Positions 39,651-52,740 of a stretch of 64,000 nt of DNA are shown piece by piece. Origin of the DNA: Neurospora crassa OR74A (Eukaryota; Ascomycota; Sordariomycetes; Sordariales; Sordariaceae); assembly GCF_000182925.2 (NCBI RefSeq), contig NC_026505.1, positions 4,402,001 to 4,466,000 of the forward strand. The letters are read 5' to 3'. A program made the translations under genes and the position numbers. Position 1 is the stretch's first letter; every line of letters begins with the position of its first letter. Under the pieces are notes generated by a model, which ran no database searches, was not told the DNA's origin, and saw only the letters and a program-made list of their open reading frames with translations.

Positions 39651-40152
39651 CTGTATCTTTGTGATTGTTATGTGTACAAACGTAAATTATAAATATGTAT
39701 CTGTTATATTTATATATAATAGTTATGTAATATAATACTAGTTGTGTATGATATGTATAATATATAATAATTTAAATTTATATTACTAACTACAGTACTA
39801 CTAAATTAAAACTAGGAAATTTAGCGCGTCCAAAAGTATAATTTATCACAATCTTATTCCTTCTTTTATAATATAAATTTCTATTAAAATTATTTTATAA
39901 CTAAATTTAATATTAATATTCTAATAATTATTATGTAATTATTATATAAATATTATATATCCTATATATAGGTCCTACTCCTTAGTAAGTAATAGGTTAA
40001 TATTATTAGAAGGAATAAGGCGTTTAATATTAAATTTAGTAGTCTATAGGGTATAAATATTTGGGTTAATTTAAATATAAATATTATTAATATATATTCT
40101 ATATATTATCTACTATTAATAGAAAAGAAATATTTATTCGGTTTCTTAGGCG

Positions 40153-40791
40153 CTATAGAGTAATAATAATCTCCGGACTTATATTTATAGAAGTATTAAT
40201 TAGAATTCTAGGTAGGAGGGTTATATTACGTATAGTATTAGTAATATAGCGTATTAAGGTTAGAGTAATAAATCCCGGGGTATTAAAGGGCTTAGGGGTA
40301 GTAGCGGGCGGTTTAAGAGTAGTAATAGGCGGTTTAAGGGCGGCGGCGGACGGTTTAAGGACGGTAGTAATAGATAATTTAAGTACGGTAGTAGGCGGTT
40401 TAAGGGCGGCGGCGGACGGTTTAAGGGTAGCGGTAGTGGATAATTTAAAAGTAGTAGTAGCGGATAGTTTAAGGGCGGTGGCGGTAGACGGCTTAGGGGT
40501 AGTAGTAGTAAATGGTTTAAGGGCGGCGGCAGTATTCTCCTTATTTTCCTCCTCCTCCTTATCCTCCTCTTTATCTTCCTCTTCCTCCTTATCCTCCTCC
40601 TCCTCCTCCTTATCTTCCTCCTCCTCATCCTCCTCCTCCTTATCCTCCTCCTCTTTATCCTCCTCCTCCTTATTTTCCTCCTCCTTATCCTCCTCCTCCT
40701 TATCCTCCTCTTCCTTATCCTCTTCCTTTTTATTATCCTCCTCCTTATTATCTTCCTTGCTATTATTCTTATCCTCAATAATATCTATAAC
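40153..40791 (-). pseudogene. Acidic and LKP-repeat open frame without start, probable relic
   Basis: The minus strand stays open for 212 codons (40791 down to 40156; stop at 40153-40155), which is exceptional in this AT-rich block. It lacks an ATG. The first third is Asp/Glu/Lys-rich, from TCC/TCT-rich repeats on the plus strand. The second part is a run of 7-8-residue units of the form LKPSAAA, LKPPTTV, LKLSITT, produced by a minisatellite of about 21 bp. The end is hydrophobic and unlike either repeat. It could be an exon of a RIP-hit gene, a transposon protein, or simply a minisatellite that is open by chance because its units lack CA and TG. No homologue is known to me. Confidence 0.4.
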
Positions 40792-41040
40792 CTAAGAGCG
40801 ATTCTATAATAAATTAGCATATATATTCATTATATATATAAACTAGGGTAATTTATAAAGGAGGACTCCTCGGAATCCTTATCCTCGTTATTATCCTCTT
40901 TATTATTATTCTTATTACTTTTACTATTATTCTCCTCGCTATCGTTCTTATTCTTATTATTATTAATAATTTAAGGGTAGTTCTATAATAAGTTAATATA
41001 TATACTTATTATATATATAAATTAGGGTAATTTATAACTA
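40790..41040. repeat. Imperfect tandem duplication, period about 179 bp
   Basis: A segment beginning around TTCTATAATAA at 40802 and ending AGGGTAATTTATA recurs at 40981 with substitutions. The spacer between them is a further Asp/Glu/Asn/Lys-coding stretch on the minus strand (about 40860-40970), so the duplication seems to include part of the acidic frame. Confidence 0.7.
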
Positions 41041-43269
41041 TTTTAGGACGGTACTATCCAATAATAGGTAGTTGAACGAGAAAATTAATATATACCTTTT
41101 ATATATCTTTAAATTAGTAATACTTTACCCTTTAGTTATTAGGCTATTTATAATTAATATAGATTATAGGCAACGGGTTACTACGTTGAATAGGAGGAGG
41201 CTTACATTAAATTAATCCCTTTCCTTCGTATATTTATAGGTAGAAGTATAAATTATTAATAATAATATATAAATATAAAGGGGCTATAGTAGGGATAGGT
41301 AGTTATAGCGAAGAATTTACTTTGTAAATAAAAAATTAATTATAGATACCTTTAAATTATTTATCGAATTTAATAAACTCTTTTAATTTTAAAGTAATCT
41401 TATTTAGAATTTAAGTATTAGTAGGAGGGTAGTGAAAATTATTATAATATTACTACTAGGTTAGAACGTATTGAATTAACGTACTAAAGAATTATAATTA
41501 ATAAAAATAATATATGAAAAATATATATTAAAATATATAAAGGAAAGTATATATTTATAATTAGCAAACGTCTCTATATTAGTAACGTAGGCTCTAGTAA
41601 CTTTAATTATAATTGCGGGATATATATTACGAAAGTACCAGCATATTTTTAGAAATATTAGTAGAAAAAATAATTAAATATATATTATTACCAACTAGTA
41701 TAAAGTATATTATAGGTTGGAAGGTTACGTTATTCGTAGTAGTAAATTTATATTACCGATTAGAGCCGACAATAATAGAATAAATAATACTATTAATTTT
41801 AGAAATAATATAGCATATTAAATTTAGGGTATTAAAGGTATTCTCCTTCTTTAAATTACCCTTATAGTTTAATACGTATTAATATATATTTAATATAAGT
41901 AAAAGTATAAAGGAATAAACTTTACTTTTAACCCTCGCGGGCGGAATATAGTTTAAATTAAAGTTCTCTACCGGATTATAAAAGTATCTATACGTAGGGT
42001 GTAGGTTATTAATATAAAATGCGTCCGTATATACTATTATAATATCCTATTAATATATATTTTATTTATAAAGGTAAAATACAATTACTTATAGACGTCC
42101 TTTAGCGATAAACCCTATAGCTAATTTATTATTTTATTTATAGTTGGTTACGTTTGTAAAGTAATTCGCGTATTTCGTTTTATATATAAATTGAGGTTAG
42201 GTTATAAGTAAAGTAAAAAAATACGGGCGTATAGAGTATTTATAAGAGGAAGAATATTAATATAGATAGTATAATTATTTTAATACTAACCGTCGATTAC
42301 TTACCTTTTGCTTTATAGTATAAGGTTATAATATTTAAGTATAATAGAAATCTATATATATAAAATAAGAAAAATTAATAAGGAAAAAATTAATTTAAAT
42401 ATAAAAGAAGATAGGTAGAAAAAGGAGGGGTAGTTTACAAATAGAGTCTAATAAATAAATTAACAATTTACCTTACCTTTGTCTTAAATAGGAGTAGTAA
42501 GTTTGTAATTATATTATATCCTAATTTTATATATTTTATAATATAGAAATTTATAGAATTAAGTAGAATAATTATTTATTTTTATTTTCGAATTATAAAT
42601 TATAATACTTTTATTATATACTTCACTTTTATATTATAAATAGGATTTATAGTATTTATACTACGAATAATCCCTAATCCTATATTTTCTAATAAGATAA
42701 AATTAAATTTAAATAAAAATTACTAATTTATATATAATTATATTGTTTTATAAATCTTCGTATATGTAGTATATATACAAATACACTATTTACTTACAAT
42801 TAAATTTTCCGCTAAGAATTCGGATATATATTTAACTATTATATATTTATTACCCTTTACTATTACGCAAAGATATACTTTATAAATAATAATAATAGAG
42901 AATAATAAAGTTAGTAATTAATTAATAAATAGAGTAATAGTATATAATAATTAACAATAGTTTTATTAAAGTAAATTGAAGATAAGAGCTATTGCGAGTA
43001 GTAATTGTAGTAATATAAATATATATATATATAGGTATATATATAATTTAAAAAAGTAAATTATATATTTCGTATTTACTAAAGGTAAAGGTAGGTTTAT
43101 TATATTAAAATTTACTATTAATATATCTACTATACTTAAATTTATTCTAAACTTTATCCTAGAATTATTTTTTATATAACCTAATTTAATAGTATATATA
43201 ACTATACGTTACTAAAGCCTTTATTTACGTTCTATAGTATACATTCGGATATATAATTAATATATATAA

Positions 43270-44010
43270 ACTTACTCCTTATTAGAATCCAATTCAGTAG
43301 CATCCCTAAGCTTATTAATAATAATAGCAACCTTAATCACTATATTATTAAATTGAGAAATACGCTCCTTAAGCCTCTTATTCTTAGCTTCGAAGCAGTA
43401 GAAAACGGGGGCGGAAGCGGGCGCTATACCAGTTTCGAGAAAGGCGGTAATATTAGTCCTATATATAATTTATATATAATTAGGATTTTATTTATTATTA
43501 CTACCAATAAAAATAAGAGAACTTATATTAAAGGAATAATATAGCCTTCTTCTACTAGGATAAGCAAACCTTTAGCGACTACTTTCGCAGTACATTATTT
43601 TTTATAGCGTTTAATATAATTCGTATATAGTAATAAATCTTAAACGTTATACACTTTAACTAAGTATAATAGTATTTAAATATATTAATAATAGTTCGTA
43701 ACCTTATATAGCTAATATATAATACTAGGGGCGATACGGGTATAATTTAAGCCGAATTTAATATAACGCTAGTAATCGCCGTCCGTAGTAGGAGGCGTAA
43801 GGGTATTAGCTTCGTTCTTATATTAAATATATAGTTAGTAAATTAAAAATAGTTATTATAGTATTACTAGTAGGAAATTTATAGCTATAATAAGCAAATT
43901 ATTCTTAGCCTTAATTAAGGCCGCTTTACTAGCTTAGAATTCACATTTACGGACGGTTTTATAGTAACAACATTCCTCTTTACACTTATAATATAAGAAT
44001 ATCGTTCGTA
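43270..44010 (-). pseudogene. RIP-decayed coding frame, unrecognised protein
   Basis: From about 44010 down to 43530 one minus-strand frame reads as plausible protein broken only by TAA/TAG. It includes a Cys-rich patch (YKCKEECCYYKTVRKCEF), ASKAALIKAKNNLL, ANTLTPPTTDGDY, and CTAKVVAKGLLILVEEGYIIPLI. A second frame then continues to about 43270 with ITAFLETGIAPASAPVFYCF, KNKRLKERISQFNNIV and TELDSNKE. The change of frame may be an intron or an indel. I do not recognise the family. It could be a transposon accessory protein or a duplicated host gene inactivated by RIP. Confidence 0.5.
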
Positions 44011-44498
44011 AGGGGGGGCGGCCCCGGCTATAAGGGGTTGCGGGTTTATAATATTTCGCTAGGGTAGGCGTAATTATACTACGCAGCGCCTTTTCGACTA
44101 TAAATATAGTTGCATTACTCCTTCTAATAGTATTATTAGTAAAATAAAATATTATATATATATTATATATAAGGTAAGGATAATTCTAATTTATTTTAGG
44201 GTATAAATAATATTGAAATAACTTATTTACAATTATTAATAAAGGTTAATAAATATTGTAAATGTAAATAGGTAGTTAATAGTAAAGTAATACGGCGATA
44301 TAGTATAGTAGTAACGAGGGGGGAAGAAAAAGAAAAAGAGGAAGGAGAAATATTAAAATTAATATAATAATAGTAGTAAGACGAAGGAGGCGTATATGTG
44401 GGGTACTAGTATAGTAGGTAAATTTAAAAGTTCGGATATATATACTAATTTTTAAATAGCTTAGCGTAGTCTATTAAATAAACGCCTAGTCTATAATA

Positions 44499-44598
44499 NN
44501 NNNNNNNNNNNNNNNNNNNNNNNNNNNNNNNNNNNNNNNNNNNNNNNNNNNNNNNNNNNNNNNNNNNNNNNNNNNNNNNNNNNNNNNNNNNNNNNNNN
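44499..44598. other. Assembly gap (100 N)
   Basis: Exactly one hundred N, the usual placeholder for a gap of unknown size. Sequence on either side is AT-rich and repetitive, so distances and any element spanning this point are not reliable. Confidence 0.99.
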
Positions 44599-46006
44599 AT
44601 ATATATATTAATATATATAGATTGGTTTAAGAAGATATATATTTATAAATATACGTACGTTAGGATAGTTTAGTAAAATATGTATATATATAGATATATA
44701 TTAGTTTAAGGAGATATATAAGGATAAATATATAAATGTTAGTCCGGACTCCTAATTTCTCTAGTATTTTTACGTACTTTTTAATCTCTTAAGTCCTTAT
44801 TTAATTAGGTTTGTAAATTAATTTAAATACTTCCTAGCGCTAGTTGAATTTAGTAGTTAGGTAGGTTAATTACTAGAACTAAATAATAAAATATTTTAAT
44901 ATAAGGAAGCTAATATCTTTTGTAGATAGGGATTTATAGTACTATTATTCTTCTATAAAAGTTAATATTAGTATATATATTAAATATATAGAATATAGAG
45001 TAATAGGATTTATTTGTTTGCTAGTTTTATTTAGCTATACGTTTAATTATACTATATATCCTCTAACTTACTATTTATTTCGTTCTAACGTACAATAATT
45101 CCTTAAACTCTTATTATATATAGTATAAGAATTATATAGTTTACTTTAAAAATTTATTTTAAATTCGTAGATCGATTTAGACTATTAATATAATTTGCAA
45201 CACTTTATATTAATATTAATTATTACTTACTATTTAGTCTGTTGGCGATTAGACTCTTTTTAGTAAGTTAATTATAAGAGAGCTTCTTTTATATTAATTA
45301 GATTAGGAAATTCTATAGAAACCTATAAAAATTAGTATAAAATAATAAAATAAGTAGAATAGATAATTTACGTATATTTATACGAAGAGGAATCGGTCTT
45401 ATTCGTATATTTAAAAATAAAGGCTGGTTTAACAAAGGTGGACAGGGGGGGGTTATAAGTAAACTATACTATTAATTTACTTTCTCTCTTTCTAATAAAG
45501 TTTCCTAGTAAGAGAAATAGTTAATATATTTAATTTATATATATATTTATTATATATTTTAATAACTCAACGATTAAACGTATATCTTTTTCTTAGATTA
45601 ATTTTAAATGTTGTTATTCTTTATCTATACATATATCTTTCGTATAATCCCTTCTAGTAACTATCCGTTAGTATATACGCTTTAGTCTTATCGTTACGAA
45701 TATTACTAATATTGCAGCTAGCCTAATAAATACTCTTCCACTCTTTAGATTCAAGGACCTTTTATTACTTTCTTTCTTTTTTACTTTATCCTTATATTCT
45801 ATATTAATAGTATTTCTATTTACTTAGTTGGTTAATTAAGGCAATTATAGTAAAGTATTAATTATATTATAATATAATATTATAGAGGACTTACTACCTA
45901 TAGTTAGTTTAGAAATTGTATTATAAATATATAGAGTATATCGTTATCCCTATCTTCTTTAATCCTACTATTATTATCCTTATTATTCAAAAGAGTATTT
46001 TAGTTC

Positions 46007-46360
46007 GGCTCTCAATCTAGCTCCTATATATCTATTATTAGCAAGTATTATATACGTCTTATATATTAGATTAAAAGGAACGTACTAAATCTCCTTCATT
46101 TACTTCTATATTACTCTCTTAATCCAGCTCTAGACCTAACTCCTATATATTATTAGTAGGTATTATATACAACTTATATATTAGATTGAAAAAAACGTAC
46201 TAAATCTCCTTCATTTACCTCTATATTACTCTTTTAGGCCAGCTCTAAACCTAGTTCCTATATATTATTAGTAGGTATTATATACAACTTATATATTAAA
46301 TTAAAAAAAAACGTACTAAATCTCCTTTATTTGCGTTTATATTATTCTTTTAGTCCGAGT
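46007..46360. repeat. Three tandem copies of a 115-119 bp unit
   Basis: The phrase CTCCTATATAT / TCCTATATATTATTAG recurs at 46023, 46142 and 46257. Each copy is followed by TATTATATAC, TATATATTAGATT, and CGTACTAAATCTCCTT. The copies differ mainly by transitions, consistent with a tandem array that was later hit by RIP. No coding content is recognised. Confidence 0.85.
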
Positions 46361-48049
46361 TTTTATTTAAATCCTAGAAATTATTAGTATTCTTTAATAT
46401 TTAAGTACAAATATACTAGGCTTCAATATAAATTAATACCTCTACAAAGAAAATTTATTAATATAATTATTTCCTTAAAATACTTCTTATTTTCTATTTC
46501 CTTATCGTCTATTTCTTTATTTTCGAAGCGCCCGAATTTATTACTATATTTTCTAATAAATTTAGGATCGGACAAATTATATAAGGTTAGTATTAAAGTA
46601 AATTGTATTGATTAGTATAATATAACTTACGTATGGTTATTATAAGCTTATATATAAGTTGTAATAATTGGTAGTATAACCTTTAGAAAATATTAGTATT
46701 AGTTTTATATATATAATATATATATATAATAGTAAAATACTTAATATTATAGCGATACTTTACGTTACGCCACTTCTAGCTAATTATAAAGTATTTGAGT
46801 ACTTTAAGTCTATATTCCCGTTCGTAGCTTATAATTATAGTCCTACTAAGTAGTAAAATACTTAGTTTTAAAAATATTATTATATTTTTATATAAAGTTA
46901 TTAGGTAATTAGCATTAAAGAGAATTTATATAAGAAAGGTATAAAGCGTAAATTAACCAATTAATTTATAAGCTTCTTATATATAGTAGTATAATTAAAA
47001 TAATATTATAATTAGTAATAATTCGTTATAATTGTAGTATAATATAAGTATAAAATATATATATTAAATAACGTTTTATAATATATATTATACGCAACGC
47101 TACAAGTAATTTCAATTTCGCATTTATATATTACCTATTAATATACACCTTGATAATAAATTTAATATATATAAGGAAGTATATTACTTATAGTCCTGTC
47201 AAAATTTGTATAAGTTTGTTTTGCTCGGGTTTATACGTACTCGGAGCTGGAATCGGTCCTAAAGTTAGGGGTATATAAGTATAACGATTATAATAATTAC
47301 CTTTAGGTCGTTTTTTAAATATAGATATACGATCCTATATAAAGGTACGTACTAAAGTACTAACTATACTCCAATAGATTAGGAATACGGCTAGCGTATT
47401 TTTCTATTCGAATTAGTTAATAGGGTAGTATATTTTAAAAGAATTATTATAATATACTAAATACCTTTTTAGAAAGGCTTTTTAAGTTGTAGTATTGTAT
47501 AATATAGGTAATGACCGTTATACTATAATAGTACAATAGGGTAGAGAAGCTTTAGGAGAATAAAGTAAAAGTAGATATATAAGTTTTATATATAAATTAT
47601 AAATATATAACGATAATAAAAAAAAGTAGAGTAGGAAGCTAAAGAATTAAAGTAAAAGGGGGTAGTAGAAGGGGGTAGGAAGATAATATATAGGAATTAT
47701 ATAGTAATATACAAGGAGAATTGCACTATATATATATTTTACTAATATAATAGTTTATAAATAGCTAGTAATAGTAGGGTATTATATAGAAGCGAAAAAT
47801 TAATAACTGTACTAGATAATAGGTTTAATACGTTAATTCCTACCTATAGGTAGTATATATAGTAATATAATTGATATAGGGCAATATATAGAATACTTAG
47901 GTATTTATTTTTCGTATTCGAATTAATTAACCGAATCCGCGTATTAACCTCTCTAGGTAATAGCCTTACCGTATTATACTTATTACTTTTATTCCAGACC
48001 GTATATATAAGGATGTAATATTTTAGTATAAGACTACTATTAAATTCTT

Positions 48050-48303
48050 ATTATTATTATTATTTAATTATTAAATAGCTCGTTAACGTATTTGGATATA
48101 GCTTTATAGCTAACTAATTAGTAGAATTCTTATATACTAGTTAGTTATAGACTATTTAGATACGCGCGAGATATAATAAGTAAGGGGGGAATTTGTATAT
48201 ACTCTATATATACTATATTTATACTATTAACTCCCTTCTTATAAAATACATTTAATTACGCTTATCTAACTTTAGTCGATTATTTATATAGTTTAATAGA
48301 TGC
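48050..48303. repeat. AT-rich repeat family copy, interrupted by the retrotransposon
   Basis: This stretch (with AGCTTTATAGCTAACTAATTAG, ATACGCGCGAGATATAAT, TGTATATACTCTATATATAC, ACTATTAACTCCC) is similar to sequence at 57540-57720 and 57770-57860. It ends ATAGTTTAATAGATGC exactly at the left border of the LTR element, and its continuation resumes after the right LTR. It is therefore the older target, possibly itself an LTR-like repeat given the TGTATATA start and CTCCC context. Confidence 0.65.
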
Positions 48304-48584
48304 TGATACCGGAACGGTATCGCTAGCGTCATCACATGTCAAGTCACCTGACCAGATGACGCAGTCCAGTCGGTCGGGTTCATTCAATTAAATGAACCGC
48401 TCCCACGGGAGCCCACCCACTTATGTAGGTCCTATAGATTAGATAAGGCTTACGTACATCCTTAAGGTTAATCGACCGCACGCAAGCTCCCTACTCTAGA
48501 TTCTTTTTTAGAGTATTATTTTAGATATATTTAATTAGATATATATTATTATTACAATATTCAAATACCCTCTTAACGGTATTA
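48304..48584 (+). repeat. 5' LTR (281 bp)
   Basis: It begins TGATACCGGAACGGTATC and ends CAACGGTATTA-like sequence (here TTAACGGTATTA). Its termini are a short inverted repeat (TGATACC/GGTATTA, the final CA probably mutated to TA). It is the most GC-rich patch of its neighbourhood. The right half carries more C-to-T changes than the 3' LTR, while the left half carries fewer. Confidence 0.95.
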
Positions 48585-49163
48585 AATAGTAGCTACAACT
48601 TTAATTACTTAATTTAAACCATACTATACTATTATCATTAACCGGCCTTATTAAAAAAGTATTAAGCAATATCGTATAACGATAGTAAAATCGCTAACTC
48701 TAGTAATACAAAATCGCTTCTTCCTTCTAATAAGGATAAAAAGTATTTAGAAATATATAAAATAAATTTAAGTACTCTTACAATTTTACTACCTTTCTAA
48801 TTTAAGAGGGCGTACTATTTATTTAATTAATATAATTTACCCCCCTTCCCTTTATAATAAATTTAGGTAATTGTAAAAATATTACCTAATAATATAACGA
48901 ATTTAGGTAATTATAAAGTCAATCTATATTCTTCCACCCCGTACAGCGAATTTAGGTAACCGTATATTATTACTTAAATCCTAAATTTATTTAAATATTA
49001 AAGGTTTCCCCTACTATTAAATTTAAATATATAATAATATCCATTCTATTCTAATTCCTAATTACATACTTTCTATACTTCTAAATACTAATTGTTATTA
49101 TAAGACTATATTTAAACTTGTACTTATTCAATGTACTTTAGGCAATTCGGGAGCCCTTTCGCT

Positions 49164-51900
49164 ATGCCTAATTCCTTCGTTGAATCTGACAGCCTTATAC
49201 CGGGCCCCCGAAATATTCTCCCTACTTCCAAAGTCGGTTCAAATCTACCTAATATCTGGAAACGACTTTACAATTATAATAGTCTAGCTAATATATTAAA
49301 TATTTAAAATAAATATATTTATGGTATAAATATTAATATTAAATATATTAAAAGCGAGGCTAACCTCTACTAATTTAATTATAAATTTAATGAATTGTTT
49401 ATAATTTCTACTATTAAACCCCGAAGTAAGCTACTACCTACTAATATCTATACTCCCCCTATTGCGGACCCTCGGTGCGAACTTCGATACCCCTCTATAA
49501 GTTAGTTCTGCTATGAGATATTGAAAAATTTAGCTTCCGCGCCGTAATTAAGGTTAGAATGCGAATTTAAAACTATAAATCTACCCTATAGTAACTCTAA
49601 TAAAGCTCTCCTAGTAAGGTTAATTAAGTTTAGTAATAATAAAGAGTTAGTCGAATACTTAAATATTAAGTTCAATAAATAAATCGATACTCTATTTAAT
49701 TAAATTATATTATAATTAATTAATATTTAAGATTTATTAGATAAGGATTGTAAGAAGATCGATAATCTATTCGCTAAGGAATTTACCTGTATTAGAAATA
49801 TATTAATTGGATAATTAATAAATATTTAGAAGATAATTAATGAATCGGATAAATAAAATAAAGTAATATATAATTTATAGTATTATAAGGTTAATAGCAA
49901 TTTCTAAACCGCCTTAAATAAATAAATTAATATTTAAAGGAAGTATTTTAAATTATTATTAAATAGTACTATTAAAAAGTTTGCTAATTAATAAAAGGAA
50001 ACGGCTAAAATTATTATAGATAATATTACTAAATAAATTAATAGAGTCCGTACTAAGGTAATAAAAGAGATCCGTAAAGAGGTATTAAAAGGATTATTTA
50101 ATAACCCTTATACTCCTCCTAGCCCTATTCGAATTTAGCTAAAGGAGGATTACAGTCCTTTAATATTAATTAAACCTTTAGCCCTAACTAAACTATTAAT
50201 TAAAATAAATATTTATGAAGCTAATAATATTTTTAGTATACCCTTTAAAATTATAATATATAACTAGTTAATTAAGATAATTACTAAGGATAAGGTAAAA
50301 AAGGGCAAGGCTTAAGCCTTCTAAGCCTTTATAGAAAATATACCTAAGGAAGCCCCTTATAAGGAAGCCCCTTATAAGGTATTATCTCTAATAAACCCTT
50401 TCTAAGAATATACTTTATTTACCCGAGCCGGCTAGAATATTAATAAAATTATTAAACCAAAAATAATCTCTACCCTATTTAAAATAAGAATAACTATTAA
50501 TATAATATAGATTTAATCCGCACCCCCTTACATCAATAACCCGCCTCTAATTTAACCTAACTTTAAAGGAGCATCGGCGCTACCTACTAAAGCTTAAATA
50601 TTATATTAATTCCGAAAACCTAAGATCAACCCCTAGGCCCTATTTATTAATTCCCCCGCTAAACCTATCGTTATTTTAAATAATATTCCGCCCAAATAAA
50701 TATTAAGCGACGCTAATACTATTTATAGTAACAACAGTCTACCTTACCCCGGAAACAATAGAAGAGAACTACTAAACTCCCTAAACTCCCCGCGTAGTAG
50801 CAAAGAGGATAGTAACGGTCGTTCACCCTATACTCTAACCAATCGCCGTCTATATCCCTATTTAAATAGGGACGGTCTCCTAAATTCCTTTAGAGGAGGA
50901 GGAGGAAGCGGCCTATTAAACTTTAATGATAAACGTTATTATAAATTTAATTAAAATAATAATAATAAGGATTTCGAAAAAATTAAACGAAAAGATATTA
51001 GAAATTTTAACCCTAATAACTACGACCCTAAAGATTAAAGCATTATTAATAATAGTAAGTATACTATATATATTAATATTTATACCTTCCGAAAATAAAT
51101 ACTATCCTTCATTATTAAAGTAAAATAGAAGTACCTAATAAATAAAATAAATAAATAGCTTATATATTTATTCTATACCTATTTAGTAGGTACAATTTAT
51201 ATCTAATGGACAATAGAGGTAAATAGTAACACTAAACTCAGTTAGAAAGAAAAAAGCATTTATAAATTATTAAATCGTTTAATTAATTGTTTCTCTCTAA
51301 ATTTAGCTACAATTACTATAAAGTTTACTAAAAACAGGTTCTATTTTCGGGACGTTATAGAGAATTATAGTACCCTAATTTACTATATTTAAAAATAAAT
51401 ATACTTTATTAAAATAATAGGTACTTTAATAAAAAATAATAAAAATTAGTATAGCGTAATAATACAAATTTAATTAAATATAAACCTTTAGGTAAAATAA
51501 TTCTTAAGAGTACCTATTAAAAGAGAATTGTTAACCAATTATATATAATTGATCGCTACTTCGCGGACCGTACTAATATCTATAACTAAGTAAGAGATAG
51601 GGATAAATAGCTAATTAAATACTAATTCCCGCTCCCACAATAAATTTAATAGTAATTACAACTGCAATTAGGATTACAACTACAACCGAAGCCGGGAGCG
51701 TTACTATAAATTAAATCGAAACTATAGCTGCAATTAGAATTAAAATTATAACCGTAAATAAAATCGTAATCGTAATTGCAACTACAATACTTATTATAAT
51801 AAAACTACAATTCAAATTCAAAACCAATATTACAACCTAAACTACGACCGCAACCTCAATTATAATAAAAAAACGTATAATTATACTTACTACGCAAGAG
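49164..51900 (+). pseudogene. Decayed gag-like region of the retrotransposon
   Basis: A frame opens at the ATG at 49164 (MPNSFVESDSLIPGPRNIL) about 580 bp after the 5' LTR and can be followed, interrupted by TAA/TAG, through helical Lys/Asn-rich sequence. Around 51620-51880 the DNA is a low-complexity run of AAYTAYAAC-type units that would encode Asn/Arg/Tyr-rich sequence typical of a nucleic-acid-binding Gag tail. I see no intact CCHC zinc knuckle. Position upstream of the protease supports the gag assignment. The end point is approximate. Confidence 0.6.
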
Positions 51901-52202
51901 AAAGTAAGGCAAATAAAAATTTAGACTCTAAAGAAAATTATATAAAAAATATAATAGCGTATATAGTCTTAGAATTATTAAAGAAGTACTATAAGTATTT
52001 TAAGTATTTCAAAACCTAAAGAAGTAAAGAAAAGTACTAAAATCGCTATAAATCGCCGCTAGCGGCTAGAACCGAAAAATTTAGAACCCCGTTACCCCTA
52101 GCCTCCAAATAATAAATTTACAGTTATTATAAGAAGTAGTACGAATTATACAATACGCTATTTAAATATTTTAAAAATTACTAATTAATAATAGAAGGAA
52201 GG

Positions 52203-52740
52203 TTGAAGGGAAAGAAACCGACCCCCGTTCCCCAAATTATACTAATCCCTATTAAAACGATAGCCCCAATAAAAATCTACGAAATTTATATAATAATAAC
52301 TACCATCGATATCGATAATAGTCCTATCTTTAATTATACTTATATAAGAGTTAATATTAGATTATACCTAAATAGCGGCCCCGTTAAAGTATGTATAGAC
52401 CCTAGTACCAGTAGAACCCTAATTAGAAGAAAGTTCCTTAGAATTTTAGAATATACTATCGAAGCGTATAATACTAAAGTAAAAAGAATAGGAGGAAAGC
52501 CGGTGCGTATTTCTAAATAGGTTACTTTTAAAATTTATTTTAAAGGATTCGATAAAAGGGGTAACCTTATATTAATAAAATTTATAAAAGGAGTATAAGT
52601 AATTAAAGAATTAGAACCAAACGTTCTATTCGGTAATAATTTCTTTTATTTATACGCTGCTAATACAAACTATAAATTTAAAACTATTATATTTCAAAAT
52701 CTTAATAATTTTTAAATTGATTTTATTATACAAATTAATT
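52203..52740 (+). pseudogene. Retropepsin-like protease fragment of pol
   Basis: An open frame of 105 codons (52203-52520) contains YIRVNIRLYLNSGPVKVCID followed by PSTSRTLIRRKFL, the layout of a retroviral-type aspartic protease flap and active-site region. The expected Asp-Thr/Ser-Gly is not exact. Beyond the stop the same frame continues with FKIYFKGFDKRGN and ELEPNVLFGNNFF, which suits the C-terminal strand of the domain. It lies between gag and the reverse transcriptase, as in other Ty3/gypsy elements. Confidence 0.55.

Noticed and set aside
40436-40795. Ser-rich 119-codon plus-strand frame
   Set aside because: It is simply the TCC/TCT microsatellite read on the plus strand; the minus frame is longer and has mixed content.
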